NCBI GenBank assembly: GCA_021799275.1
Contig: JAJZAT010000011.1
Span: 27,463-91,462 of the forward strand
Length of the DNA stretch: 64,000 nucleotides
DNA from: Bacillota bacterium
GTDB taxonomy: Bacteria; Bacillota; Sulfobacillia; JAJZYS01; JAJYTV01
Direction of reading: 5' to 3'
In this document: positions 34,008-43,152 of the stretch, one piece after another
Layout of the letters: every line of letters starts with the position of its first letter
How positions within the stretch are numbered: the first letter of the stretch is position 1
Position numbers and translations under genes: made by a program
The notes under the pieces: generated by a model
Database searches by the model: none
What the model was told of the DNA's origin: nothing
The model's input: only the letters and a program-made list of their open reading frames with translations

Positions 34008-35497
34008 AGGTAACAACGGCGAACGAGATGCGCGCCGCGGAAGAGGCGGCCGCCAAACACGGGCTCGGCAGCGAGATCCTGATGGAGACCGCGGGACATG
34101 CGATCGCGCTCGAACTTCTGCGCCGCCTGCCGACGCGGCCGCGCGTGCTGGTCGTGGCCGGTCCCGGCCAGAACGGCGGCGACGGCCTGACCGCCGCGCG
34201 GCACCTGCTGGCCAGGGCAGCCGAAGTGCATGTCTGGCTCCTCGGGGTTCCCGGCCGGCTGCGCGGAGCGGCGAAGCTGCAATGGCAGAGGCTGCAAGGT
34301 TCCCCCGGCGTCCACTGGATCCAGGCGGAGGGCTGGCCGTCGGGACGCTTCGACGGCGCCATCGACGCCATCTTCGGCACGTCTCTGCGCGGAGAGCTCG
34401 CCGGCCATGCCTTGAGGGCGGTGCGCTATCTCGAGGCGGTCGGCGTTCCCGTGGTGTCCGCAGACCTGCCTTCCGGCGTTCTGGGAGACACGGGAGCGAT
34501 CGCGGGAACCGCGGTCCGGGCGACCTGCACGGTCGCCTTGGGCGCGCTGAAGCCAGGCCATCTCTTCTGGCCGGGCAGGTCCTACTGCGGCGAGATCGTG
34601 CTGGAGCCGCTGGGCCTCGAGCCGCAGTGGCTCGAGCCCGCCCGGCTGCACACGGTCGAGGAGCTCGCGGGGCCGGCGATCGCGCCGACGGCCGGCAAGG
34701 GCGCCTACGGGCGCACGGTCATCGTCGCGGGCAGCGCGCAGTACCCAGGGGCCGCCTGGCTCGCGGCACGCGGCGCCCTGCGGGGCGGCAGCGGCCTCAC
34801 CGTGCTCGCGTCGGTCGCTGCTGTGCTCGCGCACGCCGCGGCGATGCCCGAGGTGATCGAGCGGCAGCTGCAGGCGCGGGGCGGCGTCATCGACCCGTCC
34901 GTGCTGCGTCCCGAGACGTTGCGCGACGCGACGTCGGTCGTGATCGGCCCGGGCCTTGGCCGGATGGACCTGCAGGGGCTCGGCCACTGGCTTCGGCTCT
35001 ACCTCGGACTGCACCGCCCGCTCGTCCTCGACGCCGACGGGCTGCGGCCCATCCAGGGGCGACTCGACGTCTTGCGCCGGCGCCCCGGCCCCACCGTCCT
35101 GACGCCGCACGCCGGCGAGGCGGGCCGCCTGCTCGGGCGAGCCGTCGCCGACGATGCTCCTTCGCGTCTTCAGGCAGCCTGCGAGATCGCCGAAAGGAGC
35201 GGTGCCGTCGTGCTGCTCAAGGGTCATCCCACATTCGTCGCCGCGCCGCACGGGCCCGTCGGGATCGTCGACCGGGGTGGCCCGGAACTTGCGACGGGCG
35301 GCACCGGCGACGTCCTCAGCGGTGCCCTCGGGGCACAGCTCGCCCAGGGCTTCGCCGCCAGATCGGCCGCGGAGCGCGCCGCCCTGGCGCACGCCCTGGC
35401 CGGCGCCAGCCTACGGGGGCAGCTCCGCCGCGGAGGCCTCGCCAGCGAGATCGCCGACCACCTGCCGGCGGCCTTCGGAGGATCCGTCGATGCGTAG
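34004..35497 (+). CDS. nnr: Bifunctional NAD(P)H-hydrate epimerase / ADP-dependent dehydratase
   Basis: A 497-residue fusion that repairs damaged NAD(P)H. The N-terminal YjeF epimerase domain (about residues 1-210) shows GPGQNGGDGLTAARHL and the SADLPSGVLGDTG element. The C-terminal ribokinase-like dehydratase domain (about 225-490) has GSAQYPGAAWLAARGAL, TPHAGEAGRLLG, and the conserved ATGGTGDVLSGALGA nucleotide-binding loop. TTG start at 34004, coupled to acpS. Linkage to acpS and alr is common in Gram-positive bacteria. Confidence 0.95.
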   Translation: MKVTTANEMRAAEEAAAKHGLGSEILMETAGHAIALELLRRLPTRPRVLVVAGPGQNGGDGLTAARHLLARAAEVHVWLLGVPGRLRGAAKLQWQRLQGSPGVHWIQAEGWPSGRFDGAIDAIFGTSLRGELAGHALRAVRYLEAVGVPVVSADLPSGVLGDTGAIAGTAVRATCTVALGALKPGHLFWPGRSYCGEIVLEPLGLEPQWLEPARLHTVEELAGPAIAPTAGKGAYGRTVIVAGSAQYPGAAWLAARGALRGGSGLTVLASVAAVLAHAAAMPEVIERQLQARGGVIDPSVLRPETLRDATSVVIGPGLGRMDLQGLGHWLRLYLGLHRPLVLDADGLRPIQGRLDVLRRRPGPTVLTPHAGEAGRLLGRAVADDAPSRLQAACEIAERSGAVVLLKGHPTFVAAPHGPVGIVDRGGPELATGGTGDVLSGALGAQLAQGFAARSAAERAALAHALAGASLRGQLRRGGLASEIADHLPAAFGGSVDA

Positions 35498-36605
35498 CGC
35501 CTTCATCGAGGTGGATCTGCGGCGCCTCGCCATGAACGTCGAGCTGCTCAGCCGGGCCGCGGGCGAGCGCAAGCTGATGGCCGTCGTCAAGGCGAATGCC
35601 TACGGACACGGGGCGGTGCCGGTGGCGCAGGTCGCCTTGCAGGCCGGAGCCCAATGGCTCGGCGTCGCGACCCAGATCGAGGCCGAGGAGATCCGACATG
35701 CCGGCATCGTGGCGCCGATGCTGATCCTTGGCCACCTGCGGCCCGACGAGTACGAGACGTGCGCCAGGCACAACGTCAGCGTCACCGTATCCGATCCGAT
35801 CGCCATCGAGCAGGCCAGCCACATCGCGGCGCGGGCGGGCAAGACCTTGGGCGTGCACCTCAAGCTCGACACCGGCATGGGCCGGATCGGCGCGAGACCG
35901 CAGGAGGCCGTGGAGCTCGCGCGGCGCATCGCCGCGACGGACCACCTGCGTTTCGAAGGTGTGTTCTCTCATCTCTCCTCGGCCGGCCAGGACGACGCCT
36001 TCACGCAGAGGCAGATCGGACTCTTCCAGGCGGCCCTCGGCCGCCTGGAAAAGGCGTCGCTGCTGCCGCCCTGGCGACACATTCTCAATTCGGCCGGCAC
36101 GCTTGGCCAATACGATGCGGCCGGAACGAACCTTGTGCGTACCGGCATTGCGATGTATGGTCTCAACCCGGATGGCATAAGTCCGCCGCCCAAGGGACTG
36201 CAGACGGTGATGTCGCTGCATGCGCACGTCAATTTCGTGAAGCGTGTGCCGAAGGGCACACCGGTGGGCTACGGCCAGACCTACGTGGCCGACCGCGACA
36301 TCCAGATCGCCACGCTCGGCATCGGTTACGCCGACGGCTACCGCCGCAACTTCTCCGGCCGCGCCAGGGTGCTGATCGGCGGCATGCACTGGCGCGTTGC
36401 CGGGCGGATCTCCATGGACCAGACGACAGTGGCGGTCGACAGCGACTTCCCCGTGTCGGTCGGCGACGAAGCCGTTCTCATGGGGCGGCAGAAGGACCGG
36501 GAGGTGACGGCGGAGGAACTCGCGGGCCTCATCGGCACGATCAACTACGAGATCGTCACCGGCATGAGTCCCCGCCTGCCCCGCGTGTACCGTCCACGCA
36601 GCTAG
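35490..36605 (+). CDS. alr: Alanine racemase
   Basis: A 371-residue PLP enzyme making D-alanine for peptidoglycan. The PLP lysine is in MAVVKANAYGHGAVPVA near residue 37, and the second catalytic residue (Tyr) lies in the GIGYADGYRRNFSG region around 275. SMDQTTVAVD near residue 310 and the fold-type III barrel are as expected. The start overlaps the upstream gene by eight bases and GGAGGATC is the ribosome binding site. Confidence 0.96.
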   Translation: MRSAFIEVDLRRLAMNVELLSRAAGERKLMAVVKANAYGHGAVPVAQVALQAGAQWLGVATQIEAEEIRHAGIVAPMLILGHLRPDEYETCARHNVSVTVSDPIAIEQASHIAARAGKTLGVHLKLDTGMGRIGARPQEAVELARRIAATDHLRFEGVFSHLSSAGQDDAFTQRQIGLFQAALGRLEKASLLPPWRHILNSAGTLGQYDAAGTNLVRTGIAMYGLNPDGISPPPKGLQTVMSLHAHVNFVKRVPKGTPVGYGQTYVADRDIQIATLGIGYADGYRRNFSGRARVLIGGMHWRVAGRISMDQTTVAVDSDFPVSVGDEAVLMGRQKDREVTAEELAGLIGTINYEIVTGMSPRLPRVYRPRS

Positions 36606-36641
36606 GGACTGATCCGTTCATTCAAACCTAGGATGGTGACC

Positions 36642-37358
36642 ATGAAGCCACTGATCGGGATCACGTGCAGCGTCGACGAGCAGTCGGACCGGTTCCAGCT
36701 GAACGCCGCCTACCTTGAGGCGATCGAGGCGGCCGGCGGCGTGCCGGTGCTGCTCGCGGGCGAATCCGGGACGGCGCAAGAAGTGCTCTCGCGCCTCGAC
36801 GGCGTGCTCTTCACGGGCGGTGTCGACCTCGATCCCGCCTATTTCGGCGAGGCGCCGCTGCCAGGCCTTGGCGATGTGAGCCCCCGCCGGGACTCGTTCG
36901 AGGTGGAACTCTGCCGCGCGGCTTACCGGGCCCGGGTACCTGCCCTCGGCATCTGCCGCGGCTGCCAGCTGATGGCGGTCGCGCTTGGCGGCGACGTCTA
37001 CCAGGACCTGCCGAGCCAGATGCCTGAGGCCTTGCAGCACGTGCAGCGGGCACCGCGCGGGCACAAGAGCCATGTGGTGACCGTGACGGCCGGGTCGCGC
37101 CTTGGCGCCCTCGCAGGGTCCGAGAGCCTGCGCGTCAACTCGTTCCACCACCAGTCGGTGCGGCGTCTGCCGGATGGGGCCGTCGTATGCGCCCTGGCGC
37201 CGGACGGTGTCATCGAGGCGTTCGAGGATCCGGGCCACCCCTTCTGGGTCGCGGTGCAGTGGCACCCAGAGGGACTCTGGCGCGAGGACGAGACCGCGCG
37301 CATGCTGTTCCGCTCGCTTGTCATGGCTGCCGAGGAGGTCTCACCCAGTGGACGCTGA
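36642..37358 (+). CDS. Gamma-glutamyl-gamma-aminobutyrate hydrolase family protein (class I amidotransferase-like, C26)
   Basis: A 238-residue glutamine-amidotransferase-fold hydrolase of the PuuD group. The nucleophile elbow is ALGICRGCQLMAVALGG, with the catalytic Cys, and the His-Glu pair is in VQWHPEG. FTGGVDLDPAYFGE is typical. It probably cleaves a gamma-glutamyl amide; the true substrate is unknown. An ATG at 36633 is in the same frame, but ATG 36642 gives the family-like start MKPLIGITC and better ribosome-binding spacing. Its end overlaps the asparaginase gene. Confidence 0.87.
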   Translation: MKPLIGITCSVDEQSDRFQLNAAYLEAIEAAGGVPVLLAGESGTAQEVLSRLDGVLFTGGVDLDPAYFGEAPLPGLGDVSPRRDSFEVELCRAAYRARVPALGICRGCQLMAVALGGDVYQDLPSQMPEALQHVQRAPRGHKSHVVTVTAGSRLGALAGSESLRVNSFHHQSVRRLPDGAVVCALAPDGVIEAFEDPGHPFWVAVQWHPEGLWREDETARMLFRSLVMAAEEVSPSGR

Positions 37359-38361
37359 GTTGATGGTGGAAGTCTGGCGCGGCCAGATGGTGGAGAGCAA
37401 GCATTACGGGCACGTCGCGGTGGCCGACCGCAGCGGGAAACTGCTCCTGGCGCTCGGCGATCCCGACCGCAGGATCTACATGCGGTCATCTGCCAAGCCC
37501 TTTCAGACCATGGCGGTGGTGATGAGCGGCGCCGCCGACCACTACGGCATGGCCCCGGCCGACCTCGCGATCGCCACGGCGAGCCACACGGCGGAGCCCG
37601 TGCACATCGAGCAGGTCCGGCACGTGCTTTCCCTTGTGGGCAAGGACGTCGAGGATCTGCAGTGCGGGGCGCACCCGCCGTCCGACCCCGAGTCCTACGA
37701 GGAGCTGCGCAGTCAGGGCCTCGAGCCGACGTCCATCCACAACAACTGCTCCGGCAAGCACGCCGCCATGCTGGGCGTCGCGCAGCTCCTGGGCGGCGAC
37801 ACAAGCCACTATCTCGATCCCGAGGCGCCGGGTCAGCGCCTCATCCGCAGCATCGTCGCCGAGATGTGCTCGATCGACGAGGAGGATATCGCGATCGGCG
37901 TCGACGGGTGCAGCGCCCCGGTCTTCGGCGTGCCGCTGAGGGCCATGGCCACGGGCTATGCGCGCCTTGCGGACCACAGGGACCTGAGGCCGGAGCTCCG
38001 CGACGCGGCGAGCCGCGTGCGCGACGCCATGATGGAGCATCCGTACCTCATCGCCGGACGCAACCGCGTCGGCGTCGACATCATGCGGGTCGGTCGGGGA
38101 AGACTCGTCGCGAAGACGGGCGCGGAGGCCGTGTTCGGCGTCGGAGACCTGGAGCGTGGGCAGGGACTCGCCATCAAGCTGGACGACGGGCAGTCCCGCG
38201 GTGTCACGCCGGCGCTCGTGGAGTCCCTGCGCCAGGCGGGCTTCCTCGACGACGCCGAGGCCCAGGAGCTCAGGAACTGGCGGGGCGGGATACAGCGCAA
38301 CTTCGCCGGGCGCGAGGTGGGCGAGGTCCGCTCGCAGTTCCGTCTCAAGGTGCTGGTCTAG
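37348..38361 (+). CDS. Asparaginase (asparaginase_II/AnsA-like family)
   Basis: A 337-residue protein of the rhizobial-type asparaginase II family, hydrolysing L-asparagine. Recognisable are YMRSSAKPFQTMAVVMSG, the serine/histidine-containing IATASHTAEPVHIEQV, HNNCSGKHAAMLGVA, GVDGCSAPVFGVPLRAMA, and VAKTGAEAVFGVGD. GTG 37348 follows GAGGAGGTC and overlaps the preceding hydrolase by 11 bases. This is not the classical type I/II bacterial asparaginase fold but the serine-protease-like family. Confidence 0.87.
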   Translation: MDAELMVEVWRGQMVESKHYGHVAVADRSGKLLLALGDPDRRIYMRSSAKPFQTMAVVMSGAADHYGMAPADLAIATASHTAEPVHIEQVRHVLSLVGKDVEDLQCGAHPPSDPESYEELRSQGLEPTSIHNNCSGKHAAMLGVAQLLGGDTSHYLDPEAPGQRLIRSIVAEMCSIDEEDIAIGVDGCSAPVFGVPLRAMATGYARLADHRDLRPELRDAASRVRDAMMEHPYLIAGRNRVGVDIMRVGRGRLVAKTGAEAVFGVGDLERGQGLAIKLDDGQSRGVTPALVESLRQAGFLDDAEAQELRNWRGGIQRNFAGREVGEVRSQFRLKVLV

Positions 38362-38395
38362 AAGGCATCAGGGGGACGGGAGGGGAGTCGATAGG

Positions 38396-39211
38396 ATGCA
38401 GGTGTACATCTCGACCGACATGGAGGGTACCGCTGGCGTCACCGGCTGGGTGATGACCCATCCTGGCGAGCACGACTATGAACTGTCGCGCCGGCTCATG
38501 GCGGCCGAGGTGAACGCGGCGATCGAGGGCGCGTTCCAGGGCGGTGCGACGACGGTGGTGGTCAACGACTCGCACGATGGCATGCGCAACCTGCCCCTGG
38601 ACCAGATCGACCCACGCGCCCTCGTCCTGAGCGGCTCGCCCAAGCCGGGCAGCATGGTGGAGGGGCTGACGGAAGACTTCGACCTCATGTTCTGCACCGG
38701 CTACCACGCCATGGCGGGTAGCCCCTCGACGCTTGCGCACACCTACAACCTGACGGTGCAGGAGGCTCAGATCTCCGGGCGCAGGGTGGGCGAACTCGGG
38801 CTGAACGCGTACTGGGCCGCCACCTTCGGCGTACCGGTGGCGCTCGTCACCGGCGACGATGTCCTCGAGGCCGAGACCAGGGACCTCCTGCCGTGGGCCC
38901 GCTACGCCCAGGTGAAGGAGGCCAGGGGCCGGTACGCCTCGCTGTCGCGAGGCGCCGAGGCGGCCCGCGCCGCAATCCGGCAGGCGGCCGAGAGGGCGGT
39001 CAGGGAACACGCGACGATGAAGCCGCTCCAGCCGCCCGAGAACCCGGAGGTGAAGGTGCGCTTCACGAACCCGGGCCAGGCGCAGTCGGCCGCGATCTGC
39101 CCCGGCGCCGAGCGCCTCGACGCCTTGACGGTCCGCTTCGTCCACAGCGACTACCGCCAGGTGTATCGCGCCTTCCGCACCCTGGTCACGCTGGCGTCAG
39201 GGCAGAACTGA
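38396..39211 (+). CDS. dppA: D-aminopeptidase DppA-like (M55 metallopeptidase)
   Basis: A 271-residue zinc D-aminopeptidase-like protein. The start ISTDMEGTAGVT gives the first metal ligands (Asp, Glu), with VVNDSHDGMRN, MFCTGYHAMAG and a TYN segment following, in line with B. subtilis DppA. It would release D-amino acids from short peptides, perhaps from cell-wall turnover, next to alr, asparaginase and a gamma-glutamyl hydrolase. GGGAGGGGAGT precedes the ATG. Confidence 0.9.
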   Translation: MQVYISTDMEGTAGVTGWVMTHPGEHDYELSRRLMAAEVNAAIEGAFQGGATTVVVNDSHDGMRNLPLDQIDPRALVLSGSPKPGSMVEGLTEDFDLMFCTGYHAMAGSPSTLAHTYNLTVQEAQISGRRVGELGLNAYWAATFGVPVALVTGDDVLEAETRDLLPWARYAQVKEARGRYASLSRGAEAARAAIRQAAERAVREHATMKPLQPPENPEVKVRFTNPGQAQSAAICPGAERLDALTVRFVHSDYRQVYRAFRTLVTLASGQN

Positions 39212-39213
39212 AC

Positions 39214-39834
39214 ATGGCGGATCTCGAGGCGATCCGGCTGCGGGCCCTCTCGTGCACCCGTTGTCCCTTGCATGAGACCCGCACCCAGGTGGTCTTTGGC
39301 CGCGGCAACCCTGCGGCCTCGATCGTCCTGGTCGGGGAGGGGCCTGGCCGCGACGAGGACCGCGAGGGAAAGCCGTTCGTCGGCGCCGCCGGCCAGCTTC
39401 TCGACCGGATCCTCGAAGCGGTGGGCCTTGGTGAAGAGGACGTCTTCATCACCAACACGGTGCTCTGCCGCCCGCCTGGCAACCGCGTGCCGCTGCCGGC
39501 CGAGATGGAGGCCTGCCGCATGCACCGCGAGGCGATCCTGGACGCGATCGACCCGCCGATCGTCGTGCTCCTCGGCGCGACGGCGCTCAAGGCCTACTTC
39601 GGGCCAAAGGCCGGCATTACCGCGATGCGCGGCCAGCGCCTGGAGCAGGGCGGCCGCGCCTTCTACCCGACCTTCCACCCCGCGGCGCTGCTGCGGGATC
39701 CGAGCCGCAAGCGCCCCGTCTGGCGAGACTTCCAGCGCATCGTGGCCGACTACCGGCTCACAGAGGTCGCGGCTGCGCAAGATGACGCCACAGGCTCGCC
39801 ATCGCCTGGGCCTGACGGCGGGGCGAGTCGCTGA
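39214..39834 (+). CDS. udg: Family 4 uracil-DNA glycosylase (iron-sulfur)
   Basis: A 206-residue type 4 UDG, removing uracil from DNA. The four cluster cysteines are in SCTRCPLH and in NTVLCRPPGN plus MEACRMHRE. The active-site motif GEGPGRDEDREGKPFVGAA and the C-terminal HPAALLRDP are present. The last 77 bases overlap the 3' end of a minus-strand gene, and the C-terminal tail beyond residue 180 is Gly/Pro-rich and not part of the fold. Confidence 0.94.
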   Translation: MADLEAIRLRALSCTRCPLHETRTQVVFGRGNPAASIVLVGEGPGRDEDREGKPFVGAAGQLLDRILEAVGLGEEDVFITNTVLCRPPGNRVPLPAEMEACRMHREAILDAIDPPIVVLLGATALKAYFGPKAGITAMRGQRLEQGGRAFYPTFHPAALLRDPSRKRPVWRDFQRIVADYRLTEVAAAQDDATGSPSPGPDGGASR

Positions 39835-40558
39835 GCACGACCAGCCGGTCGTCCTGCGGCAGTTCGAGAGGCTGGTAGACGGCGAGAGCGGTGGCCCGCC
39901 GCCGCCCGAGGCTCTGCAGCGCGGCCTTGCGGTCCTCGGCCGAGAGCTCGGAGACAATGACGAGGATGGCATCCTCGGGCAGGTGGTCGAGGTGCGGGGC
40001 GAGTGGGCCGTCCGCGGCCCAGATGACCGCCCGGGCCCCGCGCAGCGTGGCGCCCGCCTGATGCCAGGACAGCGGCCTGAGGGCCTTCGGTGCGTGATCC
40101 GAGATCATGGCGGCGCGCACCTTGGCCCCTTTCGCGAGGCTCTGCAGCGAGCGCCCCACGCGCCCGCCGCCGGCGATGACGAGGCTGCCCTGCCCGAGCG
40201 CCTCGCGTAGGGCGTGCAGGCGCAGCGGGCGCGGGCTGGGCGGCAGCGGTCCCTCGGCCAGGAGCCCGCCGACCGTTTCGAGAGCGCGTGCGGCTACGCC
40301 GCGCTGACCGCCCTGTGCGGCGCCCAGGATGTCGAGGCCTGCCCGCCGCCAGGCGGTGGGCCCCAAGGCATACACGGGCGGCAGGGCGAGTCCCTCGTCC
40401 TCGGGCAGGTAGAGCGCGGCGAGCAGCGAAGGGTCAGCCGCCAGGACATCCTCGAGACGGTCCGCCGCGATGATCTCGATGTCGCCGATGTTCTGTGGCG
40501 GACGGTAGCGGGCGAGCAGGGAAGGGTAGACTCCGATCCGCCTTGTTTGAGCTTCCAC
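39758..40558 (-). CDS. Hypothetical protein with a Rossmann-like segment
   Basis: A 266-residue protein I do not recognise. The central part has a glycine-rich nucleotide-binding-like loop, LVIAGGGRVGRSLQSLAKG near residue 127, then alternating strand-helix patterns, hinting at a NAD(P)- or nucleotide-binding fold. The GTG start at 40558 has no good ribosome binding site. The gene is convergent with and overlaps the udg end by 77 bases and is divergent from thiL. The frame is long and free of stops, but part of that is expected in G+C-rich DNA, so it is less certain than its neighbours. Confidence 0.55.
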   Translation of the reverse strand: MEAQTRRIGVYPSLLARYRPPQNIGDIEIIAADRLEDVLAADPSLLAALYLPEDEGLALPPVYALGPTAWRRAGLDILGAAQGGQRGVAARALETVGGLLAEGPLPPSPRPLRLHALREALGQGSLVIAGGGRVGRSLQSLAKGAKVRAAMISDHAPKALRPLSWHQAGATLRGARAVIWAADGPLAPHLDHLPEDAILVIVSELSAEDRKAALQSLGRRRATALAVYQPLELPQDDRLVVLSDSPRRQAQAMASLWRHLAQPRPL

Positions 40559-40609
40559 GTGTAGGAGAGTTGGCGGCCATGGGCGGAAAACCTTTCAGGG
40601 GGGCACGGG

Positions 40610-41560
40610 ATGCGGCTGCGGGATGTGGGCGAGTGGAGGCTGATCGAGCATCTGCGCGCGTTTGCGGGCCCCGGCGGGCTGGACTTCGCGGACGACTGCG
40701 CCTGCCTGCCGTCGATGGGACCCAGGATGCTCATCAGCAGCGACGTCATGGTGGCGGGCGTCCATTTCGACCCCTCCTTCATGGCGTGGCGCGACATCGG
40801 CTTTCGCGCCCTTGCCGGAGCCCTCTCCGATCTTGCCGCGAGCGGCGCGTCCGATACGGCGCGCTACACGGTCTCGATCGGCCTGCCCGGGGAGTTCGAG
40901 CTTGAGGACGCCCTCGAGATCTACGAGGGCATGCGGGCGGTGGGGCAGGCCTGCGATGCAGAGCTCGCCGGCGGCGACACGGTCGCGTCGCCAACGGTCT
41001 TCATCGCCGTGAGCGTCTTCGCCGCCACCCGCCGGCCCTTGCTCAGGTCCGACGCGAGGCCCGGCGAGCGCCTCTACTGCTCGGGCACCCTAGGCGCCGC
41101 GGCCAGAGGCCTCGAGCTTGCGCGCGTCGGCGGCCAGGGCTCGTCTCTCGAGCGATTCCTGCGACCTCTGCCGCGCATGCGTCTTGGGCGGCTCCTCCCG
41201 GACCTCGGCGCCGGCGCCTGCGTCGACGTGTCGGACGGCCTCTATCCCGAACTGAAGGCGATGGCGGACGCCTCGCACGTCGGGATCGAGCTGGACGAGG
41301 CCGCCCTGCCGCTCGTCGACGACATTCCCAGGAGCCTCGCGCTGCGCTACGCTTACGGTGGCGGCGAAGATTACGAGCTCGTGTTCAGCGGGCCTGACGA
41401 CCTGCTGCAGCGGCTCCCTGGCCATGACCCGGACCTGCCGCCCTGCACGGCCATCGGCCGCATCCGCGAACAGGGAGCCGGACTCACGGTGCGGCGCGCG
41501 GGGGCTTTGGAGCCTCTGGCGCCGGCCGGTTACAGCCATTTCAGCGGGGGCGGGCAATGA
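40610..41560 (+). CDS. thiL: Thiamine-monophosphate kinase
   Basis: A 316-residue enzyme phosphorylating thiamine monophosphate to the diphosphate. Features are DFADDCACLPSMG with the metal-binding aspartates, SSDVMVAGVHFDP, RALAGALSDLAASGA, ELAGGDTVAS, CVDVSDGLYPEL and YGGGEDYELVFSG. The metal-binding pattern DDAA-V of most ThiL proteins reads DDCACL here, still with both Asp residues. It starts the thiL-tsaE-tsaB-rimI-tsaD operon, as in many bacteria. Confidence 0.94.
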   Translation: MRLRDVGEWRLIEHLRAFAGPGGLDFADDCACLPSMGPRMLISSDVMVAGVHFDPSFMAWRDIGFRALAGALSDLAASGASDTARYTVSIGLPGEFELEDALEIYEGMRAVGQACDAELAGGDTVASPTVFIAVSVFAATRRPLLRSDARPGERLYCSGTLGAAARGLELARVGGQGSSLERFLRPLPRMRLGRLLPDLGAGACVDVSDGLYPELKAMADASHVGIELDEAALPLVDDIPRSLALRYAYGGGEDYELVFSGPDDLLQRLPGHDPDLPPCTAIGRIREQGAGLTVRRAGALEPLAPAGYSHFSGGGQ

Positions 41561-42006
41561 GGCGGATCGAGCTCGAGGGGCCGGACGAGACGCGCGCCTT
41601 GGGACAGGCCCTGGCGCGGGCGGTCAAGGGCGGACTCTGCATCCTGCTCCGGGGCGAACTCGGCGCCGGCAAGACCACCCTCTGCCAGGGCTTCATCGAG
41701 GACCGCACCGCGATCGCCTACGCCCCCAGTCCCACGTTCACGCTGCTGCAGGCCTACCCCGGGGGGCTCTACCACTTGGATCTCTACCGCCTCGCGCACG
41801 CCGATCTCAGGGAGTTCGACATGGAGGAGATTTTCGCGCCGGACGCCCTGCTGCTCGTCGAGTGGCCCGAGCGCGCAGAAGGGGAGTGGCCCCCGGAGCG
41901 CCTGGAGATCCGCCTCACGGGCGAGGGCAACTACCGCGTCGCGGAACTCGCGGCCGAAGGGCCCGCGGCCGAGCAGGCGCTCGAGCGCCTCGGGTGGCCG
42001 GCATGA
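41557..42006 (+). CDS. tsaE: tRNA t6A biosynthesis ATPase TsaE
   Basis: A 149-residue P-loop ATPase of the threonylcarbamoyl-adenosine pathway. Walker A is RGELGAGKTTLCQG and the switch motif SPTFTLLQAYP. LYHLDLYRL and LLVEWPERAE complete the family signature. It overlaps thiL by four bases (ATGA). Confidence 0.95.
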   Translation: MRRIELEGPDETRALGQALARAVKGGLCILLRGELGAGKTTLCQGFIEDRTAIAYAPSPTFTLLQAYPGGLYHLDLYRLAHADLREFDMEEIFAPDALLLVEWPERAEGEWPPERLEIRLTGEGNYRVAELAAEGPAAEQALERLGWPA

Positions 42007-42689
42007 GCGGGGGCTGGCTTTGCATCGAGACGACCGGCGACGTGCTCGGGGTGGCCGTTCTCGGTGCGGACGGAGGACTGCTCGCGGAGATCGGCCAGCA
42101 GGCGCCGCGCCTTCATTCGGCCCTGCTCGTCCCGGCCATCGCCGAAGTGCTGCGCCTGGCGGGGCTGTCGCAGGCGTCCCTCGGCCAGATCGCCGTCGAC
42201 CGCGGGCCCGGCTCTTACACCGGTATCCGCATCGGCCTCGCGGCAGCGGAGGCGATGGGAGACGCCCTCGGCATCCCGGTGTACGGTGTGCCAGGTCTCT
42301 GGGCGAGCGCGGCGAGCCGGAGCCTCGAGGGACTCTACGCGCCGGCCCTCGACGCTCGTCGGGAAGATGCCTTCTGCGCCCTCTACGAGGTGCGCCAGCA
42401 TGGGTTGCCCCTGGAGTGGATCGCCCCGGGCATGCGCCCAATCGGGGAATTCCTCGAAGCCTGCCGTCCGTTCGGACGGCCGGTCGAGGTGATGGGCGAC
42501 GCCGCAGGGCGTCACGGCGAGCTCGTGCGCGGATACCCCTTCGTGCGCATAGGACCCAGCCAGATGGGGGCCGCAAGGCTCGGACTCTTTGCGATCCGTG
42601 CTCGGGAGGAGGCACTCGACGATGCGCTGTCCACCGCTGCGCTTTACCTTCGGCCGCCGGCCGCCACAACCAGAAGAGCCGATGGATGA
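42003..42689 (+). CDS. tsaB: tRNA t6A biosynthesis protein TsaB
   Basis: A 228-residue ASKHA-fold protein that scaffolds the TsaBDE complex. The N-terminal CIETTGDVLGVAVLGADG and the characteristic VDRGPGSYTGIRIGLAAAEAM are present. The catalytic metal site of TsaD is missing, as expected for TsaB. ATGA overlap with tsaE upstream and an overlap with rimI downstream indicate one operon. Confidence 0.93.
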   Translation: MSGGWLCIETTGDVLGVAVLGADGGLLAEIGQQAPRLHSALLVPAIAEVLRLAGLSQASLGQIAVDRGPGSYTGIRIGLAAAEAMGDALGIPVYGVPGLWASAASRSLEGLYAPALDARREDAFCALYEVRQHGLPLEWIAPGMRPIGEFLEACRPFGRPVEVMGDAAGRHGELVRGYPFVRIGPSQMGAARLGLFAIRAREEALDDALSTAALYLRPPAATTRRADG

Positions 42690-43152
42690 ACCGGTGCGCA
42701 TCGAGGAGATGCAGCTCGGGGATATCGACCAGGTGCTGGTGATCGAACGGCGCTCCTACCCGACCCCCTGGTCCAGGCGGGCCTTCGTCTCGGAACTGAC
42801 GGAAAACGCCTACGCCCACTACCTCGTGGCCAGGATGGGGCAGCGCGTGGTGGGCTACATCGGCATGTGGTACGTGATCGACGAGGGCCACATCACGAAC
42901 GTTGCGGTGCATCCGGACGCGCGAGGCAAGGGCGTCGGCAGGCAGCTGATGCGGGCGGAGATGGATCTCGCCCGGATGCAGGGCGGCGTCCGCGTGACAC
43001 TCGAGGTGCGGGTCACGAACACGGTGGCCCAGAATCTCTACACGTCGCTCGGCTTTCAGAAGGTCGGGATCCGCCGCGGCTACTACACCGACAACGGCGA
43101 GGACGCCTACATCATGGTCTGGGGCGAGATGCCGGGGGAGGGTCGCCATTGA
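42682..43152 (+). CDS. rimI: Ribosomal protein-alanine acetyltransferase RimI
   Basis: A 156-residue GNAT enzyme modifying the N-terminus of ribosomal protein S18 or similar substrates. The acetyl-CoA motif HPDARGKGVGRQLMRAE is intact, and VTNTVAQNLYTSLGFQKVGIR is typical RimI, with YYTDNGEDAYIM near the end. The ATG at 42682 is preferred over an in-frame start 31 codons upstream, which overlaps tsaB extensively. Confidence 0.94.
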   Translation: MDEPVRIEEMQLGDIDQVLVIERRSYPTPWSRRAFVSELTENAYAHYLVARMGQRVVGYIGMWYVIDEGHITNVAVHPDARGKGVGRQLMRAEMDLARMQGGVRVTLEVRVTNTVAQNLYTSLGFQKVGIRRGYYTDNGEDAYIMVWGEMPGEGRH

